Assembly (NCBI GenBank): GCA_051531955.1 | Contig: JAOPTS010000059.1 | Coordinates: 1-64,000, forward strand | Origin: Reichenbachiella sp051531955 | Lineage (GTDB): Bacteria; Bacteroidota; Bacteroidia; Cytophagales; Cyclobacteriaceae | Reading direction: 5' to 3' | DNA length: 64,000 bases | Part shown: positions 8,328 through 17,634 of the stretch, piece after piece | Position numbering within the stretch: position 1 is the first letter of the stretch | How the letters are laid out: each line of letters opens with the position of its first letter | The notes under the pieces: model-generated | Database searches by the model: none | Told to the model about the DNA's origin: nothing | What the model saw: the letters and a program-made list of their open reading frames with translations, nothing else | Position numbers and translations under genes: made by a program

Positions 8328-9053
8328 ATGCAAATAGATAAAAATCAAACAATAGCCCAAATCGTAAGAGCCAACTATCAATCTGCTGAAGTATTCAGTA
8401 ATAACAACATTGATTTTTGCTGTGGCGGAAAAATTTCTTTGGAAGAAGCCTGTCAGAATGCGGAGGTATCCTTAGAAAACATCCAGACTGAACTAGATCA
8501 ACTCAACCTCACAAATGACAAAAACATAGACTTTAGTAGCTGGGAAAATGCCAAACTAATTGAGCATATCGTCAGCAATCATCACTCGTATGTAGAAAAA
8601 ACCGTCCCCTACTTATCACAATTGGTAGACAAAATTGCTCATGTACATGGTGAAAGACACCCTGAATTGATCGAAGTAAAAAACATATTTGATGATGCAA
8701 CAGAAGCGCTGTATGATCACATGAAAAAAGAGGAACTCATCTTATTCCCCGCTATAGAAAGTTTGGAACAAGCTACCAACAACAACAAACCTCTTCCTCC
8801 ATTAGCATTTGGTACGATCAATAACCCTATTGATGCCATGGAACACGACCATGATTTTGAAGGGGATTCATTCAAAAAAATCGCAGCATTGACCAATAAC
8901 TTCACGCCTCCTGCAGACGGGTGTAACACCTATCAAGTGGCGTTCTTAAAATTAGAAGAATTCGTTAATGATTTGCATCAGCATATTCATTTGGAAAACA
9001 ACATTCTATTTGAAAACGCGAAGAATATGGAATCAAATTTGCAAACTGCATAA
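8328..9053 (+). CDS. ric: Iron-sulfur cluster repair di-iron protein (RIC/YtfE/ScdA family)
   Basis: 241 residues, cytoplasmic. An N-terminal ScdA_N-type domain (residues 1-60) has the paired cysteines DFCCGGKISL. A hemerythrin-like four-helix bundle (about 75-235) follows, with the iron-binding His/Glu set: HIVSNHHS, HMKKEE, MEHDHDFEGD and HQHIHLEN. Members repair Fe-S clusters damaged by nitric oxide or oxidants and can release or reduce NO at the di-iron site. The divergent Crp/Fnr gene and the operator between them indicate induction under nitrosative or low-oxygen stress. Length and motifs are complete. Confidence 0.93.
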   Translation: MQIDKNQTIAQIVRANYQSAEVFSNNNIDFCCGGKISLEEACQNAEVSLENIQTELDQLNLTNDKNIDFSSWENAKLIEHIVSNHHSYVEKTVPYLSQLVDKIAHVHGERHPELIEVKNIFDDATEALYDHMKKEELILFPAIESLEQATNNNKPLPPLAFGTINNPIDAMEHDHDFEGDSFKKIAALTNNFTPPADGCNTYQVAFLKLEEFVNDLHQHIHLENNILFENAKNMESNLQTA

Positions 9054-9080
9054 TCCTTAGATACCCTATTATTACAAGTG

Positions 9081-9120
9081 ACTCATAGAGATTTTCGTTT
9101 TCTATGAGTTGCTAACTTTT
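9081..9120 (+). terminator. Rho-independent terminator after ric
   Basis: ACTCATAGA (9081-9089) pairs with TCTATGAGT (9101-9109) as a 9-bp stem with an 11-base loop. A short T-rich stretch follows (CTAACTTTTT). Confidence 0.55.
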
Positions 9121-9128
9121 TGGATTTA

Positions 9129-9136
9129 TATCTTTG
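9129..9136 (+). promoter_or_regulatory. -7 promoter element TATCTTTG for the symporter fusion gene
   Basis: Perfect TAnnTTTG match, 28 bases before the ATG at 9164. A TTG at 9109-9111 sits at a slightly short -33 distance. Confidence 0.5.
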
Positions 9137-9163
9137 TAGCCCATACACCATACTATTAGCTAC

Positions 9164-11290
9164 ATGAGGTTATCAACTAAAATTTTCATTGGTCTCTTCT
9201 TTGGGATTGCAACGGGATTGTTCCTAGGAGAATATGCCGAACCTTTCCGATACATCGGAGATGCATTTATCGGATTGATGCAGATGACTGTGATGCCTTA
9301 TATCATGGTTTCTCTATTGAGTAATTTGGGCAAAATAGAATTGGCCAAACAAAAACCTCTGATCAAAGCAGCAGCCATAGTACTGGTTGCCTTCTTGGTC
9401 ATTGGGTTAGGGACCGTATTGGTTCTACCGAGCTTTTTCCCCACCTGGGAATCCAGCTCCTTTTTCAGTAGTAGCCTAGTCTCCAAAAGTGAGCCTATTG
9501 ACTTTATCAACATTTATATCCCTTCCAATCTTTTTGGATCTTTGTCCAACAATGTCGTACCCGCTGTTGTGTTATTTTCCATCATAGTTGGGATAGCGCT
9601 CAACACCATCCCCAACAACAAAAAACTCATAGACGCATTAGAGATCTTTGGTGATGCACTCAACAAGGCCAACAAGTACATCGTCAAACTGACGCCTATA
9701 GGGATTTTTGGTATAGCAGCGCATACTGCTGGCTCTCTTTCGCTTGGTGAACTGGGATTAATTCAAGTATATATGGTCATCTACACAGTGGCCGTTATCA
9801 TGCTTGGGTTTATTTTCATTCCGCTTTTAGTATCTGCACTAACCCCATTTCGTTATAAAGACTTTATCGATATACCTCGTGGGTCATTGGTCACTATTTT
9901 TGCCACTGGTAAGATCATCATCTTGCTCCCACAGCTGATCGAAAACGTCAAGCAACTATTCAAAAAATATGGATATGAGGAGGACGACATTGACTCCTCG
10001 GCACAATTGCTCATGCCATTGGCTTACCCATTTCCTAATCTAGGCACCTTGGTGATTATGGTATTTGTACCCTTTTCAGCCTGGTTTGCAGGGCAAGAGT
10101 TAAATTTCAGTGACAAAACCACCTTTCTTGCTTCGGCACTATTGAGCAGTTTTGTTGCACCAATTACAGGCATTCCATTTTTGATGGACATGTTGAAGAT
10201 TCCCAATGACATCTTTCAGCTATTCATTGTGAGCACCGCCTTTACAGACCGAGTCAGAGTAGTCTTAGGTGCCATACACCTTTTTGGCCTGACGGTCATT
10301 TCGATCGCATACGCTAAGGGATTAATAACAGTTCGTTGGCATAAAATATTACAAGCCTTCGCATTTACTATTGTCTTTTCGTTTGCCATCCTATACCCTG
10401 TCAAATTACTAATAGGAGATAGTTTTCAACAATCGTTTGACAAATATGAATCCTTTGTCTCCATGGATATGGAAGCCACTCGTGTAAAAGAAATCACACC
10501 AGACTCTAGCACGAATTATATCCCAAGGAATATTAGCCACATCAAAAACAAAGGGGTCATTAGAGTAGGCTTTGTAACCGATGCATTGCCATATGTCTTT
10601 AGAAATGAAGCCGGAGAAAAAGTAGGGTTTGATGTAGAGCTCATGCACATCTTTGCACATGAACTCGGCCTCCGTATCCAATGGGTAGAAGTCAAAAGGA
10701 AAAGAGTTGTCCAAGCCCTCAACAATGGAGAATGCGATGTGTTTGCCTCGGGGCTTCCCATCTTGACCGACGCATTGGACAAACTTGATTATTCTATTCC
10801 TTATACAGAAATGAACATTGCGCTACTGGTCGCGGATCATGATCGTGACTTGTACCGTACCAGAGAACAAATCATCAAAGCAGAAGATGCGGTATTTGCA
10901 TCTAATCATAGCAAATATCTACGGGTTAGAATTCAAGAGGAATTACCAGGGATTAAGTTTCAGGACATTCGTTCTCCAAGGAAGTTTCTACAAGGAAAAT
11001 CTGATGCGAATGCCATGTTCTTTTCGGCCGAAGCAGGCTCAGCTTGGACCTTGATATACCCCTCGTATAGTGTAGTCAAACCTGAAGGGCTCAATATAAA
11101 ACTCCCCGTCTCTCTGGCAGTTGCGAAAAACAACCTCGAACTAGAACGATATTTAAACAAATGGCTAGAGCTCAAAAAATATGATGGCACGATGGACCGT
11201 CTATATCAAAGTTGGATTCTAGGAGAAGCGTCTATACAAAAAGAAAAAAAATGGTCCATTATCCGCAACGTTTTGCATTGGGTAGATTAA
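9164..11290 (+). CDS. SDF-family dicarboxylate/amino-acid:cation symporter fused to a solute-binding domain
   Basis: 708 residues, inner membrane. Residues 1-425 are a GltP/DctA-type symporter: N-terminal KIFIGLFFGIATGLFLGE, the TVMPYIMVSLLSN segment, many helices, and re-entrant-like stretches around 245-345. Residues ~450-690 match a family-3 extracellular solute-binding domain (GVIRVGFVTDALPYVFRNEAG, VGFDVELM, ALNNGECDVFASG, LDYSIPYTE). The binding domain would sit in the periplasm and could deliver substrate, probably an acidic or other amino acid, to the transporter. The frame is continuous, with no stop or frameshift at the join. SDF transporters normally work without a binding protein, so the fusion is the notable point. 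It may be co-transcribed with the TRIC gene nine bases downstream. Confidence 0.88.
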   Translation: MRLSTKIFIGLFFGIATGLFLGEYAEPFRYIGDAFIGLMQMTVMPYIMVSLLSNLGKIELAKQKPLIKAAAIVLVAFLVIGLGTVLVLPSFFPTWESSSFFSSSLVSKSEPIDFINIYIPSNLFGSLSNNVVPAVVLFSIIVGIALNTIPNNKKLIDALEIFGDALNKANKYIVKLTPIGIFGIAAHTAGSLSLGELGLIQVYMVIYTVAVIMLGFIFIPLLVSALTPFRYKDFIDIPRGSLVTIFATGKIIILLPQLIENVKQLFKKYGYEEDDIDSSAQLLMPLAYPFPNLGTLVIMVFVPFSAWFAGQELNFSDKTTFLASALLSSFVAPITGIPFLMDMLKIPNDIFQLFIVSTAFTDRVRVVLGAIHLFGLTVISIAYAKGLITVRWHKILQAFAFTIVFSFAILYPVKLLIGDSFQQSFDKYESFVSMDMEATRVKEITPDSSTNYIPRNISHIKNKGVIRVGFVTDALPYVFRNEAGEKVGFDVELMHIFAHELGLRIQWVEVKRKRVVQALNNGECDVFASGLPILTDALDKLDYSIPYTEMNIALLVADHDRDLYRTREQIIKAEDAVFASNHSKYLRVRIQEELPGIKFQDIRSPRKFLQGKSDANAMFFSAEAGSAWTLIYPSYSVVKPEGLNIKLPVSLAVAKNNLELERYLNKWLELKKYDGTMDRLYQSWILGEASIQKEKKWSIIRNVLHWVD

Positions 11291-11299
11291 ATTGGATTT

Positions 11300-11902
11300 A
11301 TGGATATCATCTATGCTTTTAACCTTATCGGGACGGTAGTATTTGCCATCTCTGGGGCATTGACAGCTTCAGATCACAAAATGGACGTTTTCGGTTCACT
11401 CGTCATTGCATTTATGACTGCTTTGGGTGGTGGTACTATTCGTGACTTACTGCTAGACAGTCACCCCATCGGATGGATGGATGACCCCAACTATCTCTAT
11501 GCGGTATTGGCGGCCATAGTCTTGGGCTATCTATTCAAACCAATCATTGAAAAAGGGCGCAAAACCATGTTCGTCTTTGACACAATTGGTATTGGGATGT
11601 TTTCGATATTAGGCACCGAAAAAGCACTAACCTTTGGCCTTTCCCCTACAATTGCCATCATGATGGGTATCCTCACAGCGGTATTTGGTGGCGTACTGCG
11701 TGATGTGATGATCGGACGTGTCCCCTTAATCTTCAGAAAGGAAGTCTATGCAACCGCTTGTCTAGCTGGTTCCATCATTTATTACCTGTTGATTCAAACC
11801 AATCTGCCTTTCCCCTACACCTTGATCATCCCTATCAGTTTTATCATGATCATCCGATTATTGGCTGTCAAACACAAATGGTCTCTACCTAGAATTAGGT
11901 AG
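11300..11902 (+). CDS. TRIC-type (YicG/UPF0126) cation channel family protein
   Basis: 200 residues, seven predicted membrane helices. It has the two inverted-repeat halves of bacterial TRIC proteins, each with a glycine-rich motif followed by RD: ALGGGTIRDLLL (about residue 46) and VFGGVLRDVMIG (about residue 130). Bacterial and archaeal relatives form trimeric monovalent-cation channels, though some bacterial members have been linked to amino acid export. Start ATG 11300 lies nine bases after the symporter stop, so translation is probably coupled. Confidence 0.88.
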   Translation: MDIIYAFNLIGTVVFAISGALTASDHKMDVFGSLVIAFMTALGGGTIRDLLLDSHPIGWMDDPNYLYAVLAAIVLGYLFKPIIEKGRKTMFVFDTIGIGMFSILGTEKALTFGLSPTIAIMMGILTAVFGGVLRDVMIGRVPLIFRKEVYATACLAGSIIYYLLIQTNLPFPYTLIIPISFIMIIRLLAVKHKWSLPRIR

Positions 11903-11997
11903 ATTTTCTCCAATTATCCCTATACGCTTGACAATCATAGATCAGGTAAATATATTGCGACTCCATTGACTATCCACCGCCAAGACTACCATCAAAA

Positions 11998-13839
11998 ATG
12001 TCGCTACGTCTAGTTATTCTACTCCTCTTTTTACCTAACCTAGGACATAGTAGCACGTCACCGTGTGAGGTCTTGGATTATACTACTTCGATCACCATCA
12101 AAGAAGACGGAAAGTTGATCATTACTAAGAATATCGAAATCCAAGTCAACAGTAGACAAGGCGATTGGATCACAAAAAGGACGCTTTGGTACAGCAGCAA
12201 GAAGAATAGAATACTTGAATTGGAAGCATCCCTTTTTGATCTAAAAGGCAACACCATCAAAACACTCAAAAAGAAGGACATCAAAGATCGAAGTGCTATT
12301 GGCGGTTTTGTCTGGTACAGTGATGATTTCGTCAAAGAGTTTCAGCTCTTGCACAATGTATATCCTTACAAAATGCAATACAGCTACACGATGAAATATG
12401 AAGAATACCTTGAGGTATGTGACTGGGATCCATACTTACACTACAATGTACCAACGCAACACGCATCTCTCGAACTAATCAACAACTCCAATAAAGTGCT
12501 TAGCATACGGGAGTCTGACACGTCTATTCATAAAGTGGCCCTCACACCCACTCACAATAAGTGGTCAATAGAGAACTCAAAGAAACTTAAAAAAGAAACC
12601 AACGGCCCACCACGATATGAGCGTTCATCAAGAGTCATAGTTCGTCCGGACTATTTCACCTATGGCACTTCAGGTTCCAGCCTATCATGGCAAGATTTCG
12701 GAGATTGGTCGCTGGACTTGCAGGGTAATTGTAATGACCTATCCACTACAGATCAAACAAAATTTATTAACCTGGTAAATGGCTTAGATTCTGATCATGA
12801 AAAAATCAAGACTATCTATAACAACATGCAAGACGAAGTGCGCTACATCTATGTAGGTGTAAAATATGGAGGCCTAAAAAGCTATCCTGCCAGCTATGTC
12901 TCTGAGAACAAATTTGGTGACTGCAAAGCGCTAACTACTTACATGCAAAGTGCGCTAGCAGCAGTTGGTATTGAATCCTACCGAACTACGGTCTATGCCG
13001 GAGAAAAACCGACTGAGGTTATTGACTCATTGCCTGGCCATCAATCCAACCATGTTATTTTATGTGTACCATTGGAACAAGATACGGTTTGGTTAGAAAA
13101 CACAAGTAACATTAAACCATACAATTATCTTGGGGGGTTCACTCAAAACAGAAAAGCACTATTCATAAAATCGGGAGAAAGTCAATTGGTCAATTTGCCA
13201 GCTTTTGATATAGAAAGTGTCGAATCATATAGAAACTATGAACTAACCTTCTCCAATGATAATCTGACTGGAAAAATGACTGGGCATCTAAAAGGTAGCC
13301 ATTACGACGAATTGATCTCGTTCAAATATCATTTAAGTAAAGTCGAACAAGCCAATTATCTTAAGAGAAAATCGTCAAGCCTGTCCAATCTTGAAATTGA
13401 ACGAACGGATAGGAATGCTAAATATATCACCTCACGAGCGGATGTCTTGTTCACCAATCTATCTAAATCATATGGCCCCAACAAAGTGCTATATATACCA
13501 AAGTCAGATTTGATAGATTTAGAAAAACCAGAGAACAGACTATCAGAATTAAGAATTCGAGAACCCGAAAATTTAACTGATTCGATATTTCTACAAATAG
13601 ACATGCAAGCCTTTACCCAAATCACTTTGCCTAAAGACACCACTCTTGTCTTGGACAATTACCCAAACACTCGTTACAGCCTAGCGTTCTCTCATCATAA
13701 TCAAAAGGTATTATGCCTCAGGAAATTTCAAGAGCCAATTAGGTCATATACATCCAACCAAGACTACAAAGATTACTACCAATTCATCGATAGCATCAAA
13801 ACATTGGAACGCAAAACCTCAATTGCCTTACGACCATGA
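11998..13839 (+). CDS. DUF3857 / transglutaminase-like secreted protein (catalytic Cys-His present)
   Basis: 613 residues. Signal peptide 1-19. An N-terminal DUF3857 beta domain (about 25-220) is followed by a transglutaminase-like core (about 240-400). The core keeps Cys309 in FGDCKALTTYM and His352 in SNHVIL, with Glu367 (WLENTS) where many relatives have Asp. A C-terminal beta region (400-613) resembles DUF3858. Members of this Bacteroidota family are periplasmic or surface proteins of unknown substrate, possibly proteases or amidases of the papain-like fold. The stop overlaps the start of the next, related gene (ATGA), so the two are translationally coupled. Confidence 0.85.
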   Translation: MSLRLVILLLFLPNLGHSSTSPCEVLDYTTSITIKEDGKLIITKNIEIQVNSRQGDWITKRTLWYSSKKNRILELEASLFDLKGNTIKTLKKKDIKDRSAIGGFVWYSDDFVKEFQLLHNVYPYKMQYSYTMKYEEYLEVCDWDPYLHYNVPTQHASLELINNSNKVLSIRESDTSIHKVALTPTHNKWSIENSKKLKKETNGPPRYERSSRVIVRPDYFTYGTSGSSLSWQDFGDWSLDLQGNCNDLSTTDQTKFINLVNGLDSDHEKIKTIYNNMQDEVRYIYVGVKYGGLKSYPASYVSENKFGDCKALTTYMQSALAAVGIESYRTTVYAGEKPTEVIDSLPGHQSNHVILCVPLEQDTVWLENTSNIKPYNYLGGFTQNRKALFIKSGESQLVNLPAFDIESVESYRNYELTFSNDNLTGKMTGHLKGSHYDELISFKYHLSKVEQANYLKRKSSSLSNLEIERTDRNAKYITSRADVLFTNLSKSYGPNKVLYIPKSDLIDLEKPENRLSELRIREPENLTDSIFLQIDMQAFTQITLPKDTTLVLDNYPNTRYSLAFSHHNQKVLCLRKFQEPIRSYTSNQDYKDYYQFIDSIKTLERKTSIALRP

Positions 13840-15800
13840 AACATTTCATTATAGTTACTACCCTCCTGATACTCTCTTTGTCATTAGTGGCACAAGACTA
13901 CACGCACACATTTGGCAGAATCACAAAGGCCGATCTCGACTTACAAAAAGTCCCATTTGATTCTACAGCAGCAGCCGTAGTACTATTTAATGATGGCATC
14001 ACCCGTTTTATACGTGATAATAATGGAGGTCTCGATATTCGTTTTGTACACACCCAACGAATCAAGATTCTTGAAGAATCAGAATTAGATAGAGCCAATT
14101 TTAAGATCTACTATTATAAAGATGGATATGGAAAAACAGAGAGTATTAGGGACATAAAAGCTGTTTGCTATAATGTAGAAAATGGAGTACTAAAAAGGAC
14201 CTCCATAGAGAAATCAGACATCCTAGAGGCTAAGCACAATGATACATGGATGGTAAAAAAAATTGCGGTACCAGGGGTAAAGGTAGGGTCAATCATCGAG
14301 CTTCAGTACACCAAGATTACTCCTTTTACATGGAACCTACCAGATTGGGAGTTCCAATCAGACATCCCTACTATTTCAACTCATTATTCCGTCGGCATGG
14401 TTCCCTTCTATGAATATGCGGTGATCTCCCAAAGGTTAGACAATCTGGACAAATTTGAAACATATGAAGACATAGAGAAGACAAGTCAATTTGGTTCAAT
14501 GGAGTATCATGACATGATATATGAATACGGACAAAAAAATTCACCTGCTTTTGTCGATGATGATTTTATCACTTCCAGCAACGATTACATACAAAAAATA
14601 GACTTTCAACTATCCAAAATCCATAGGCTCAATGGAACAAAAAAGGAGATTATGAGTACGTGGCCCGATATGGTCAAAGATTTCAACAACGGAGATTATT
14701 TTGGAAAATACATCAAGTCTGCACAAAAAATTTGCGAGAAATCAATACTTCCATTGATATCATTGGAAGCAAAAAATGATCAAGAAAAAATCCAATTCGT
14801 CTCTCAATATATGAAGACCAATTTCCGATTCAATGACAACTATGGCATCTATACTCATCAAAGAGCTAAACAATTTTATGAGACAAAAAAAGGGTCTGTG
14901 GCAGAAATAAATTTGTTTATGTTAGGCATGATGAGAGCAGTTGGAGTAATGGCAAACCCGATGATACTCAGTACACGTGCTCATGGAAAAATCAACTCAG
15001 ACTACCCATTCACCTCTATGTTCAACTACGTGGCTGTCCAAGCATATTTGAATGAGGAGAATTTCATTCTAACGGATGCTACAACACCAAACCTTCCCTA
15101 CTATCTCTTACCTATTAGGTGTCTCAATGATCATGGTTTTGTAATGGTCAAGGAAGAATATTCTTGGATCAACCTCACTGCTCAAATCAACTCTGTCAAA
15201 AAAGAATTTGCTGTTTCAAGCATTATTGATGGCAAGCTAAATACTCGAATAACCGAACAGATCTCTACCTATGACGCATGGAAAAACAGAAATCTATTGA
15301 AACAAGACAGTATTGCATTCAGTGAAACTAAGTGCAACAAAAACGAATCAATCAAAGGCAATATCAAAGTCACCAATGAAGACAAGGTTGATGCAACATT
15401 GGTGATTAAATACAGAAAGGAGAAAGAAGTAGACTCATTTGATGGTGATTTTTACCTGGTTCCGTTTGACGGAATAGAATACTCCAAGAACCCGTTAACG
15501 GCCAATAAGCGAGATTACCCAATTGACATGGTCTACAAAAAACAGCGACTATTCAGTTCAACCATCATGCTAAGCGAAGGACAATCGTTCAAACACATAC
15601 CTGCGCCAACACAGCATGATGATGAGCTTTTATCCTTAAAATATGATGTTACAGAGACTGCTCAATTTGTTCGTGTCGATGCTACCTATCAATTCAAAAA
15701 AGCAATATATCCACCTGAGGATTACGAGCTTCTCAAGCAAGATTTTGAATTACTATACACTAAATTAGCAGAACAAATTGTCATATCAGACACCCAGTAA
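13836..15800 (+). CDS. DUF3857 / transglutaminase-like protein, catalytic residues lost
   Basis: 654 residues with signal peptide 1-19 (SLVAQ). Same architecture as its upstream neighbour: DUF3857 (about 45-260), transglutaminase-like region (about 290-430) and a C-terminal beta domain. Aligning the core shows the Cys replaced by Val355 (KGSVAEINLFM against FGDCKALTTYM) and the His by Tyr398 (MFNYVAV against SNHVIL). Asp survives (ILTDAT). It is therefore probably a non-enzymatic partner or binding protein for the upstream enzyme. The four-base ATGA overlap supports joint synthesis. The alignment was made by eye. Confidence 0.85.
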   Translation: MKHFIIVTTLLILSLSLVAQDYTHTFGRITKADLDLQKVPFDSTAAAVVLFNDGITRFIRDNNGGLDIRFVHTQRIKILEESELDRANFKIYYYKDGYGKTESIRDIKAVCYNVENGVLKRTSIEKSDILEAKHNDTWMVKKIAVPGVKVGSIIELQYTKITPFTWNLPDWEFQSDIPTISTHYSVGMVPFYEYAVISQRLDNLDKFETYEDIEKTSQFGSMEYHDMIYEYGQKNSPAFVDDDFITSSNDYIQKIDFQLSKIHRLNGTKKEIMSTWPDMVKDFNNGDYFGKYIKSAQKICEKSILPLISLEAKNDQEKIQFVSQYMKTNFRFNDNYGIYTHQRAKQFYETKKGSVAEINLFMLGMMRAVGVMANPMILSTRAHGKINSDYPFTSMFNYVAVQAYLNEENFILTDATTPNLPYYLLPIRCLNDHGFVMVKEEYSWINLTAQINSVKKEFAVSSIIDGKLNTRITEQISTYDAWKNRNLLKQDSIAFSETKCNKNESIKGNIKVTNEDKVDATLVIKYRKEKEVDSFDGDFYLVPFDGIEYSKNPLTANKRDYPIDMVYKKQRLFSSTIMLSEGQSFKHIPAPTQHDDELLSLKYDVTETAQFVRVDATYQFKKAIYPPEDYELLKQDFELLYTKLAEQIVISDTQ

Positions 15801-16170
15801 TTTGAAACAATTAGAAAATAGAGAAGACATTATACTGTTAGTTGATACTTTTTACAAAAAGGCAACTACTGATCATGTCATAGGACACTTTTTCACAGAA
15901 GTTATTCAATTAGATTTTGAAAAGCATATGCCCAAGATGTATGACTTTTGGGAAACGACGCTATTTCATGTAGGTGCATACAAAGGGAATCCTATGCAGG
16001 TCCACCATGATCTTAGTGCCAAATCACCATTGAAAAAAGAACACTTTGACCAATGGCTAAAGATGTGGTTGGAAACCATAGATGAATTGTTCGAAGGGCC
16101 CAAAGCTGAATCAGCCAAACAACGTGCAACCTCTATCGCCACTATGATGCAAATCAAAGTGATGGGCTAA
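15778..16170 (+). CDS. Group III truncated haemoglobin
   Basis: About 122-130 residues. The frame has no ATG near its start. The candidates are TTG 15778, which overlaps the previous gene, and TTG 15802, directly after its stop; the family usually begins at KQLENREDI, which favours 15802. Motifs are FYKKA..D..IGHFF, KHMPKMYDFWETTLF, YKGNPMQVHH and KEHFDQWL, whose His is the likely proximal haem ligand. Group III proteins bind O2 or NO and are linked to redox or nitrosative stress. Its stop codon overlaps that of the convergent YwqK gene by three bases. Confidence 0.9.
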   Translation: MSYQTPSNLKQLENREDIILLVDTFYKKATTDHVIGHFFTEVIQLDFEKHMPKMYDFWETTLFHVGAYKGNPMQVHHDLSAKSPLKKEHFDQWLKMWLETIDELFEGPKAESAKQRATSIATMMQIKVMG

Positions 16171-17438
16171 TACTTTTTAGTCGATTGAAGTTTGCCTTTT
16201 TTGCTGTAGTATTTCCAAGTTCCGATAGGCTCATCTTTGACATAAGCTCCTTCGGTTTTTAGTTTACCATTTTCATGATAGTACTGCCAGACACCTTCGG
16301 CATATCCTCCGACATAGTTCTCCTCTACATGCACTTCTCCTTCCTCATAATATAACAACCGTGTGCCTGTACCATCCTTGAGCGTCCCTTTGTGTATAGC
16401 CTCTCCCAATATGGTATGATACTCCCCAACATTCATCAGATAACCACTCTTCCACTCCTCATCTTGAACCAACTGACCATTGCTATAAAAGTGTCCCCAA
16501 AGACCTTTTCGCAACCCTAACTGGTAACTACCGATAGATTTGAGCTGCCCTGTCTCATAATATTCAATCCACTGGTCCTCTTCCACATCCAAAAGATAAG
16601 TCCCCTCCATTTTTAGGCTTCCATTCTCGTAATAATATTTCCAAAGCCCTGTTTTCAAATCATTGATATACTCTCCTACAGCATATAAAACCCCAGACTC
16701 CCTAAATGTCAGCCATTTACCACTTTTTTGACCTGAAGCGAACTCCCCTGTTACGCTAGTTTTCCCATTAGAAAAACCCTCCTGGTATGCCCCATTTAAT
16801 ACCCCATAATTATAATTCTCGGACAATAACATATTCCCGGATTTGAAATATTCCTTACGAACACCATGTAAAACACCTCCCAAATAATTTTCTTTAGTTG
16901 ATAGTTTGCCATTACTGTGATAGTATTGCCAAGTTCCAATAGCTTGATTATTTTCATACCTCTTGATAGACAAAGCTCTTTTATAAGGGTTAAGCTCAGT
17001 CCATACACTATCTTTTTTCCCTCTCTTGTAATAGCCTTTTAAGGCAACCGTTTCATTTTGATAATATTCGAAATAAGCCCCATCCAATTTATCGTTGACG
17101 AATGAAGTTTTCAAAACCATCTGCCCATTAGAGTCAAACGTGACATATGCACCGTTTTTCTCACCATTATCTAATTCAATGACTTCTATAATCGATCCCT
17201 TTTGATATCGTATCCACAAACTATCTGGGTTACCATCTGAAAAATATCCGGTTGCCACCTTATTCCCTCGTTGATCTGAAAATTTCCATACCCCTTGCTG
17301 AAAACCATTAGATTTTCTGCCTTTACGAACCAATGAAGTATCTGAAATGATATTCTTATAAAAATCCTGAGCTATCATTTGTGATGATGAGATAGCTAAA
17401 AACAGAAAAAATAGCAACAATTTTTTAGGCATAATCAA
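16167..17438 (-). CDS. Secreted YwqK/MORN-variant repeat protein
   Basis: 423 residues. Signal peptide to about residue 25 (SSQMIAQ). The true start may be the second ATG at 17432 (MPKKLLLFF). From residue 40 to the end there are about 15 tandem copies of a ~23-residue motif, G.W..Y..NG.L...G.Y..G...G. Examples are GTWQYYHSNGKLSTKENY and GLWKYYYENGSLKMEGTY. Such repeats form extended beta solenoids. The role in Bacteroidota is not known; surface or periplasmic binding is plausible. It is convergent with the haemoglobin gene and has its own upstream region (17439-17570) with no other gene. Confidence 0.85.
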   Translation of the reverse strand: MIMPKKLLLFFLFLAISSSQMIAQDFYKNIISDTSLVRKGRKSNGFQQGVWKFSDQRGNKVATGYFSDGNPDSLWIRYQKGSIIEVIELDNGEKNGAYVTFDSNGQMVLKTSFVNDKLDGAYFEYYQNETVALKGYYKRGKKDSVWTELNPYKRALSIKRYENNQAIGTWQYYHSNGKLSTKENYLGGVLHGVRKEYFKSGNMLLSENYNYGVLNGAYQEGFSNGKTSVTGEFASGQKSGKWLTFRESGVLYAVGEYINDLKTGLWKYYYENGSLKMEGTYLLDVEEDQWIEYYETGQLKSIGSYQLGLRKGLWGHFYSNGQLVQDEEWKSGYLMNVGEYHTILGEAIHKGTLKDGTGTRLLYYEEGEVHVEENYVGGYAEGVWQYYHENGKLKTEGAYVKDEPIGTWKYYSKKGKLQSTKKY

Positions 17439-17573
17439 ACAGTATAGTAGACATCTTTAACAGCAAAAAATGTGCTAGAAATATTTAACGATAAAAGTCT
17501 ATTTTTTGATTTAACAAACCTCATGTATGTTGGTTGAAATTACGAATAATTTCAACCCTATTTCTTACAATAA

Positions 17574-17614
17574 ATCCAAAACAAAAAAGGAGTTGACCAT
17601 GAGCCAACTCCTTT
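17574..17614 (-). terminator. Terminator of the PEP-carboxykinase-like gene
   Basis: AAAGGAGTTG (17586-17595) and CAACTCCTTT (17605-17614) make a perfect 10-bp stem with a 9-base loop. Read on the minus strand, it is followed by TTTTTTGTTTTGG. It lies 20 bases beyond the minus-strand stop at 17635. Confidence 0.85.
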
Positions 17615-17634
17615 ACCTGTTTTTCACAATACAT

